Shown: positions 59,057 through 64,000 of the stretch, one piece after another | How positions within the stretch are numbered: the first letter of the stretch is position 1 | How the letters are laid out: each line of letters starts with the position of its first letter | NCBI RefSeq assembly: GCF_000720635.1 | Contig: NZ_JOCF01000006.1 | Location: forward strand, 1 to 64,000 | Source of the DNA: Streptomyces sp. NRRL WC-3742 | GTDB lineage: Bacteria; Actinomycetota; Actinomycetes; Streptomycetales; Streptomycetaceae | Direction of reading: 5' to 3' | DNA length: 64,000 nucleotides | Translations under genes and position numbers: made by a program | The notes under the pieces: generated by a model | What the model was told of the DNA's origin: nothing | Database searches by the model: none | What the model saw: only the letters and a program-made list of their open reading frames with translations

Positions 59057-60328
59057 ATGACCACCATGACAACCATGACCACCAAGGGCGCCCCCTCCGT
59101 CGTCGTCATCGGCGCCGGGCAGGCCGGATCGGACACCGTCGCGGCGCTGCGCGAGAACGGGTTCACCGGCGCCATCACCCTGGTCGGCGAGGAGGACGTG
59201 CTGCCGTACCAGCGGCCGCCGCTGTCCAAGGGCTACCTCCTGGACGCCGGCGTGCGCGCCGACCTGACCCTGCGCTCCCGGGCCTACTACCGGGACCACG
59301 CCGTCGACCTCGTGCTCGGCGACCGCGCGGTCGAACTCGACCGCGAACTGCACGAGGTGCTCCTCGCGAGCGGCACCCGCCTGCCGTACACCCACCTCGT
59401 GCTCGCCACCGGCGCCCGCCCGCGCCACCTGCCGATCCCGGGCGCCGAGCTGGCCGGGGTGCTCACCCTGCGCCGCCTCGCGGACGCCGAGGCGGTGCTC
59501 GCCCGGCTGTCCGGCGTGCGGCACGTCACGCTGATCGGCGGCGGCTTCATCGGCCTCGAACTCGCCTCCACGGCAAGGGCGCTGGGCCTGGGCGCGACCG
59601 TCATCGAGGCCGGCCCGCGGCTGATGGCCGGGGCGGTCAGCCGCGAGATGAGCCACTACCTGGAGGAGGAGCACCGCTACCGGGGCGTGGACGTCCGCTG
59701 CGGGCGCGCCGTGAAGGCCCTCCACGGGGACGGTCGCGGGAACGTCGCCACCGTCGAGACCCAGGCCGGCGAACTGGCCCTGGCCGAACTCGTCGTCGTC
59801 GGCGTCGGCGTGCTGCCCAACACCGCGCTGGCCGCCGACGCGGGCCTCGCGGTCGGCGACGGCATCCTCGTCGACGAGCACCTGCGCACCAGCGACCCGG
59901 CCGTGTACGCCGTCGGTGACTGCGCCCGCTTCCCGAGCCCGCACGCGGGCCGGCCGCTGCGCCTGGTCTCCGTCCAGAACGCCACCGACCAGGCCCGCTG
60001 CGCCGCCGCCGCGATCTGCGGCGACGCCGAGCCGTACACGGCGCTGCCCTGGTTCTGGTCGGAGCAGTACGCGCTGCGCCTGCAGATCGCCGGGGTGACG
60101 GACGGGCACGACCGGGCGGTGGTGGTCGGCGACCCGTCGACGAGCCGGTTCTCGGTGTACTGCTTCCGAGCCGGCCGTCTGGTGGGCGTGGAGTCGGTCA
60201 ACCGGCCCGCCGAGCACCTGCTGAGCCGCCGCCTCCTGAGCGGCGGGGCGCAGGGCCCGACGCCGCAGGAGGCGGCGGAGCCCGGCTTCGAGCTCAAGAC
60301 CTTCCTGCGGGCGCGCCAGAACGCCTGA
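59057..60328 (+). CDS. FAD-dependent ferredoxin-reductase-like oxidoreductase
   Basis: This 423-aa protein has an FAD site (VVVIGAGQAGSDTVAAL), an NAD site (LIGGGFIGLELASTARALG) and the third conserved region VYAVGDCARFP, as in ferredoxin/rubredoxin reductases of P450 systems. The C-terminal part (ATDQARCAAAAICG, WFWSEQY) is typical. N-terminal MTTMTTMTTKG is a start-codon repeat, so the true start is uncertain by up to six residues. It may reduce the ferredoxin at 43027 or a partner outside the window. A double hairpin follows. Confidence 0.92.
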   Translation: MTTMTTMTTKGAPSVVVIGAGQAGSDTVAALRENGFTGAITLVGEEDVLPYQRPPLSKGYLLDAGVRADLTLRSRAYYRDHAVDLVLGDRAVELDRELHEVLLASGTRLPYTHLVLATGARPRHLPIPGAELAGVLTLRRLADAEAVLARLSGVRHVTLIGGGFIGLELASTARALGLGATVIEAGPRLMAGAVSREMSHYLEEEHRYRGVDVRCGRAVKALHGDGRGNVATVETQAGELALAELVVVGVGVLPNTALAADAGLAVGDGILVDEHLRTSDPAVYAVGDCARFPSPHAGRPLRLVSVQNATDQARCAAAAICGDAEPYTALPWFWSEQYALRLQIAGVTDGHDRAVVVGDPSTSRFSVYCFRAGRLVGVESVNRPAEHLLSRRLLSGGAQGPTPQEAAEPGFELKTFLRARQNA

Positions 60329-60340
60329 GCACCGCACGAC

Positions 60341-60403
60341 TAGGGCCTGTCCGGCAAGATCCGCCGGACAGGCCCTAAGGGCCGGCCCCCGGGGGCCGGC
60401 CCT
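60341..60403. terminator. Two tandem hairpins between convergent genes
   Basis: The first is a perfect 15-bp inverted repeat (TAGGGCCTGTCCGGC) with a 7-nt loop at 60341-60377. The second, at 60378-60403, is a perfect 26-bp palindrome. They separate the reductase (end 60328) and carboxylase epsilon (end 60422) genes. Confidence 0.88.
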
Positions 60404-60421
60404 TTCCGCTGCGCCGGGACC

Positions 60422-60631
60422 TCACACGGCCGTCTGCCAGGCCGCCGAGGGCCCCACCGACCAGGCGCCCGCCTGGCCGAGCCGGGTGACCGTCCAGGCG
60501 GCCCGCGGGGCCTCGGCGGCGGGCGCGCCGCCGGCCCGCAGCCGGGCGGTCAACACGGCCGTCACGACGGCGAGTTCCTCGGTCGAGGGGCTGCCGTGCT
60601 CCACACGGAAGAGGGGCTGGTCGACGTTCAT
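60422..60631 (-). CDS. Acyl-CoA carboxylase epsilon subunit
   Basis: This 69-aa protein has the pattern of actinobacterial ACC epsilon subunits: FRVEHGSPSTEELAVVTAVLTARL at the N-terminus, an Ala/Pro-rich middle and a tail with W residues (AAWTVTRLG, AGAWSVG, AAWQTAV). These subunits bind and stimulate the beta subunit. It follows the beta gene after 28 bp on the same strand. It confirms a carboxylase complex for malonyl- or methylmalonyl-CoA supply. Confidence 0.92.
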   Translation of the reverse strand: MNVDQPLFRVEHGSPSTEELAVVTAVLTARLRAGGAPAAEAPRAAWTVTRLGQAGAWSVGPSAAWQTAV

Positions 60632-60659
60632 CGGAGGGTCCTCTCGCTGGAACGGAGAC

Positions 60660-62228
60660 TCACTGGGGCTGGTTGCCGTGCTTGCGCCCGGGCAGGGAGG
60701 TGACCTTGCCGCGGAGCATGGCGAGGGCGTCGATCAGCCGGGCGCGGGTCTCGGCCGGGTCGATGACGTCGTCCACGAGGCCGCGTTCGGCGGCGTAGTA
60801 GGGGTGCATCAGCTCGTCCTTGTACTGCTTGACGAGCTGATCGCGGGTGCCCTCCGGGTCGTCGGAGGCGGCGATCTCGCGGCGGAAGACGACGTTGGCG
60901 GCGCCCTCGGCGCCCATCACGGCGATCTCGTTGGTCGGCCAGGCGTACGCCAGGTCGGTGCCGATGGAGCGCGAGTCCATGACGATGTAGGCGCCGCCGT
61001 ACGCCTTGCGCAGGATCAGCGAGATGCGGGGCACGGTGGCGTTGCAGTAGGCGTAGAGCAGCTTGGCGCCGTGGCGGATGACCCCGCCGTGCTCCTGGTC
61101 GACGCCGGGCAGGAAGCCGGGGACGTCGATCAGGCTGACCAGCGGGATGTTGAAGGCGTCGCAGAACTGGACGAAGCGCGCGGCCTTCTCGGAGGCGTTG
61201 ATGTCCAGCACGCCCGCCAGTACGGAGGGCTGGTTGGCGACGATGCCGACGACCTGGCCGCCGAGCCGGGCCAGCGCGCACAGCACGTTGCCCGCCCACT
61301 GCTCGTGCACCTCGAAGAAGTCCCCGTGGTCGGTGATCTCGCGCAGCACGGCCCGCATGTCGTAGGCGCGGGAGGGGTCGGCGGGGACGAGCCTGAGCAG
61401 CGCCTCGCAGCGCCGGTCGACCGGGTCGCCGACGGGCTCGGCGGGCGGCAGTTCGCGGTTGTTGGCGGGCAGCAGGGAGAGCAGGAAGCGGACGTCGAGC
61501 AGGCAGCTCTCCTCGTCGTCGTACGCCGCGTGGGCGACGCCGGAGCGCTCGGCGTGGACGTCGGCGCCGCCCAGGCCGTTCTGGGTGATGGCCTCGCCGG
61601 TGACGGCCTGCACCACGTCGGGGCCGGTGATGAACATCTGGGAGATGTCGCGGACCATGAAGACGAAGTCCGTCAGTGCGGGGGAGTAGGCGGCGCCACC
61701 CGCGCAGGGGCCGAGCATCACCGAGATCTGCGGGATCACCCCGGAGTTGCGTACGTTGCGCTGGAAGATGCCGCCGTAGCCGGCGAGCGCGGTGACGCCC
61801 TCCTGGATGCGGGCGCCGGCGCCGTCGCACAGGCCCACCAGCGGGGCGCCGGCGGAGGCGGCCAGGTCCATGATCTTCTGGATCTTCTGGGCGTGGGCCT
61901 CGCCCAGCGCGCCGCCGAAGATGCGGAAGTCGTGGGCGTAGACGAAGACCTGGCGCCCGTCGACCAGGCCCCAGCCGATGACCACGCCGTCGGTGTGCGG
62001 CTTCTTGGCCTCCAGGCCGAAACCGGTGGCCCGGTGGCGGCGCAGGCCCTCGATCTCGGTGAACGTGCCCGGGTCGAAGAGCAGGTCGATGCGCTCGCGG
62101 GCGGTCAGCTTGCCCTTGGCGTGCTGCGCGGCGGTGGCCTGCTCGCTCGGGCCGGCCAGCACCCGGGCCTTCAGCTCGGCCAGCTCGGCGGCGCGGTGTG
62201 CGGTGGTGGTCTCGTCCGTGGCGGTCAT
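60660..62228 (-). CDS. Acyl-CoA carboxylase beta (carboxyltransferase) subunit
   Basis: This 522-aa protein matches PccB/AccB-type carboxyltransferases: KGKLTARERIDLLFDPGTF, YAHDFRIFGGALGEAHAQKI, GPCAGGAAYSPALTDF and FIDVPGFLPGVDQEHGGVIRHGAKLLYAY with the acyl-CoA and carboxybiotin sites. It needs a biotinylated alpha subunit, which is not in this window. Clusters for aromatic polyketides often contain such beta/epsilon pairs for malonyl-CoA supply. It is divergent from the SnoaL-like gene. It may belong to a cluster to the right of this window. Confidence 0.95.
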   Translation of the reverse strand: MTATDETTTAHRAAELAELKARVLAGPSEQATAAQHAKGKLTARERIDLLFDPGTFTEIEGLRRHRATGFGLEAKKPHTDGVVIGWGLVDGRQVFVYAHDFRIFGGALGEAHAQKIQKIMDLAASAGAPLVGLCDGAGARIQEGVTALAGYGGIFQRNVRNSGVIPQISVMLGPCAGGAAYSPALTDFVFMVRDISQMFITGPDVVQAVTGEAITQNGLGGADVHAERSGVAHAAYDDEESCLLDVRFLLSLLPANNRELPPAEPVGDPVDRRCEALLRLVPADPSRAYDMRAVLREITDHGDFFEVHEQWAGNVLCALARLGGQVVGIVANQPSVLAGVLDINASEKAARFVQFCDAFNIPLVSLIDVPGFLPGVDQEHGGVIRHGAKLLYAYCNATVPRISLILRKAYGGAYIVMDSRSIGTDLAYAWPTNEIAVMGAEGAANVVFRREIAASDDPEGTRDQLVKQYKDELMHPYYAAERGLVDDVIDPAETRARLIDALAMLRGKVTSLPGRKHGNQPQ

Positions 62229-62427
62229 CCGCGTCCTCCCGGGGCGGTTCGTGGGGCGTTCGTGGGGCGGTTCGTGGTGCGGTCGGAGGTGGCGAGGATG
62301 CGAGCGGCCACTAGAGCGGGGCTCGATCCCAGGGCCCGACCCGTGCTCCAGCCGCCCTTCAGGGCCTCCCGGCAGGGTGGGGCGCAACCGCCCCGACCAG
62401 GGGCATCGCGACGCGAGGAGAGGCACT

Positions 62428-62880
62428 GTGTCTCAGCCGGTTCGGACGGCCCCGGTCCAGGTCAGCGGGGATCTCTACGCGGAGGTGCGCACCTTCTACG
62501 CCTGGCAGATGCGCCGGGTCGACAACCTCGACATCGACGGCTTCGCCGCCACCTTCACCGAGGACGGCGTCGTGGTGCACTCCAACGGCGCCAAGGCAGA
62601 GGGCCGGGAGCAGATGATCGAGGGCATGCGGCGCAGCCTGCCGCGCTACCGCGACATCGCCCCCCGGCACTGGTTCGAGCACCTGCTCATCGAGCCGGTG
62701 GAGGGCGGCGAGGAGGGCGAACTCAACGTCTCCTACTACACGTTGGTGGCTCTGACCGACCGCGCGGGCGGCATCACCTTCGAGCCGACCTTCACCGTGG
62801 AGGACGTGCTGGTGCGTCGGGACGGCCGGCTGCTCACCAAGTACCGGGAGATCCACCGCGACGCGCCGGCCGAGCAGTGA
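62428..62880 (+). CDS. SnoaL/NTF2-like protein
   Basis: This 150-aa protein starts at GTG 62428 with GAGGAG upstream. It has the NTF2-like alpha-beta cone pattern: VRTFYAWQMRRVDNLDIDGFAATFTEDGVVVHSNGAKAEGREQM in the first half and VEDVLVRRDGRLLTKYREIHRD at the end. SnoaL-type proteins act as polyketide cyclases or hydroxylases in aromatic polyketide clusters. The position beside an ACC pair is consistent with that. The exact reaction is not evident. Confidence 0.82.
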   Translation: MSQPVRTAPVQVSGDLYAEVRTFYAWQMRRVDNLDIDGFAATFTEDGVVVHSNGAKAEGREQMIEGMRRSLPRYRDIAPRHWFEHLLIEPVEGGEEGELNVSYYTLVALTDRAGGITFEPTFTVEDVLVRRDGRLLTKYREIHRDAPAEQ

Positions 62881-62903
62881 ACCCGTAGAGGGACCAATAC
62901 AAC

Positions 62904-62940
62904 GGTGCGGCAGGGGAGTTCGAGTCTCCCCTGCCGCACC
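62904..62940. terminator. 15-bp terminator with a tRNA T-loop sequence
   Basis: GGTGCGGCAGGGGAG pairs perfectly with its complement around the 7-nt loop TTCGAGT, which is the tRNA T-loop consensus. It lies between the SnoaL-like and MBL genes and is best read as a terminator; no tRNA body is present. Confidence 0.8.
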
Positions 62941-62943
62941 TTT

Positions 62944-62985
62944 CGCGTTGTCGAGCGTTGTCAAGCGCTGTGGCGCGTTGTCACG
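62944..62985. repeat. Degenerate repeats over the MBL stop codon
   Basis: Units of GCGTTGTC type recur about four times, at irregular 8-12-bp spacing. The MBL stop (62981-62983) is in the last one, and another TCA occurs in the unit before. Confidence 0.65.
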
Positions 62986-63913
62986 CGTGGCAGGCCGGCA
63001 ATCCGCCGTGGAAGCGGACCATCTCGCCGAAGGCCGCCGCCACGTCGATCCGCGCGCCCGGCGCCAGCCCCCGCAGCTCGCCGTACGCGCGGTGCAGGTT
63101 GGCCACCAGCCGTTCGCCGTCCAGGAGTTCGGCGAACTCGCCGGGGTCGGCTGCCTCCGCCGTCTGGAACGGGGTGAGGCCGTCGCGCAGGCCGTCCTGG
63201 GCGAGGGCGCCCAGCCAGCGCAGGTACGCCTCGGTGGCGTCGATCAACTCCGGTCCGCCGACCGGGCCGTGGCCGGGCACCACGACCTGCGGGCCGAGCG
63301 CCCGCAGCCGGGCCAGGGCCCGCAGGGAGCCCTCGAGGGAGCCCATCAGCACGAACGGCGTCACGCCGGACCAGACCACGTCGCCGGTGAACAGCACCCG
63401 CCGCTGCGGCACCCAGGCGACCACGTCGTCGGCGGTGTGCGCGGGGCCGACCTGGAGCAGCTCCACCGTCAGGTCCCCGGCGCGCAGGGTGAGGGTGTCG
63501 CGGAACGTCAGGTCGGGCAGGGCGAGTTCGATGTGGCCCCACTCGACCTGCGGCCACAGGTGGCACAGGCCCAGGCCCGACTCGGCCATGTCGGAGCGGG
63601 TCTGCTCCCCGGCGACGACGGTGGCGCGCGGGGCGAAGTGGGAGTTGCCGAAGACGTGGTCGCCGTGGAAGTGGGTGTTGACCACGAAGTCCGGCCCGTC
63701 CGGGGCGATCCGCAGCACCTCCTCCCGCAGCCGCAGGGCGCGGGACTCGGTGGCGACGGTGTCGACCAGGACGGCCCGGCCGCCGGCGGTGATCAGCCCG
63801 GCGTTGTTCAGGCACCACCCGCCGGGCGGCTGCTCGAAGGCGTACACGCCCTCGGCGACGGCCCGCAGGGAGAGACCGGGAGGGGAGAGAACGGGCAGGG
63901 CAGGGGCGGTCAT
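62981..63913 (-). CDS. MBL-fold metallohydrolase
   Basis: This 310-aa protein has the full metallo-beta-lactamase set: VNTHFHGDHVFGN (HxHxDH), the second-site His in VGPAHTADD, the Asp in FTGDVVW and the His in VPGHGPVGG. It is of the quinoprotein-relay or thioesterase-like group by length and the C-terminal FHGG. Such enzymes act on thioesters or lactones in polyketide clusters. Its ATG overlaps the stop of the gene to its right (ATGA), so the two are cotranscribed. Confidence 0.9.
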   Translation of the reverse strand: MTAPALPVLSPPGLSLRAVAEGVYAFEQPPGGWCLNNAGLITAGGRAVLVDTVATESRALRLREEVLRIAPDGPDFVVNTHFHGDHVFGNSHFAPRATVVAGEQTRSDMAESGLGLCHLWPQVEWGHIELALPDLTFRDTLTLRAGDLTVELLQVGPAHTADDVVAWVPQRRVLFTGDVVWSGVTPFVLMGSLEGSLRALARLRALGPQVVVPGHGPVGGPELIDATEAYLRWLGALAQDGLRDGLTPFQTAEAADPGEFAELLDGERLVANLHRAYGELRGLAPGARIDVAAAFGEMVRFHGGLPACHA

Positions 63914-64000
63914 GCGGCCTCCCGGGCCTGGGGCAGCCGGGCGAAGCGGCCGCCGTGGAAGAGGAGCGGACGGGCCTCCGGCGGGCCCTGGTGGACGGCG
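63910..64000 (-). CDS. C-terminus of a protein that starts outside the window
   Basis: The last 29 residues are visible, ending GRFARLPQAREAA with TGA at 63910-63912. The segment LLFHGGRFARLP resembles the FHGG ending of the next protein, so a tandem MBL paralogue is possible. Too little is visible to name it. Confidence 0.6.
   Translation of the reverse strand, partial: AVHQGPPEARPLLFHGGRFARLPQAREAA

Noticed and set aside
62904..62940. A tRNA gene
   Set aside because: Only a T-arm/acceptor-like hairpin is present. There is no D-arm, anticodon arm or CCA.

Overview
This window is very GC-rich, with the overlapping start/stop junctions, Gly-Gly-Ala-rich proteins and regulator families (XRE plus DUF397 pairs, SARP, TrmB/LuxR hybrids) typical of Streptomycetaceae. 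It is chromosomal accessory sequence from a Streptomyces- or Kitasatospora-like actinomycete. I cannot resolve genus or species from the sequence alone. No rRNA, tRNA, CRISPR array, PKS or NRPS gene is visible.

Layout. (1) 1-3904: a small peptide locus, running off the left edge. It has a YcaO/TOMM cyclodehydratase-like protein, a cupin-like protein and a TrmB/LuxR regulator on the minus strand, divergent from a secreted 91-aa peptide carrying two DTSWGG motifs and an orphan LuxR helix-turn-helix protein. (2) 4166-5805: an XRE/DUF397 regulator pair and two small divergent genes. (3) 5806-8085: a degenerate zone with transposase scraps, a gutted aminoglycoside phosphotransferase and an intact Cys-rich tandem-repeat protein. 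(4) 8126-24639: ordinary genes for a G1 peptidase, a PTS permease, a frameshifted ricin-type lectin, a PD-(D/E)XK nuclease, a beta-propeller phosphoesterase with an ABC exporter, AraC and MarR regulators and MFS pumps. (5) About 24774-44927: the centrepiece, a biosynthetic cassette. (6) 45012-52299: regulator/enzyme pairs, a multicopper oxidase and small secreted proteins. (7) 52361-64000: an SDR, two secreted TAP-like hydrolases that have lost their catalytic residues, flanking an exporter, a flavin-dependent pair, an acyl-CoA carboxylase beta/epsilon pair, a SnoaL-like protein and an MBL-fold enzyme, possibly the edge of a second cluster.

How the central cassette would work (inference). A single-chain glutamate mutase and a methylaspartate ammonia-lyase convert glutamate through 3-methylaspartate to mesaconate. 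A 5-aminolevulinate synthase, an acyl-CoA ligase and an amide-synthase-like ligase form the three-gene set that makes and attaches the C5N unit (2-amino-3-hydroxycyclopent-2-enone). An acyltransferase-like protein and a short adenylating enzyme, in one operon with the mutase, could move the mesaconyl group. A P450, a ferredoxin, an epoxide hydrolase, two exporters, an AlkZ-like DNA glycosylase homologue and a SARP activator complete the set. Heptads spaced 11 bp apart, like SARP-binding sites, lie upstream of several of these genes. The logic resembles the fumarate-C5N tail of bafilomycin B1 but with a methylated diacid. The scaffold it decorates is not in this window.

A second theme is the frequent short tandem repeat placed exactly over stop codons, and sometimes over start codons, at many unrelated loci.
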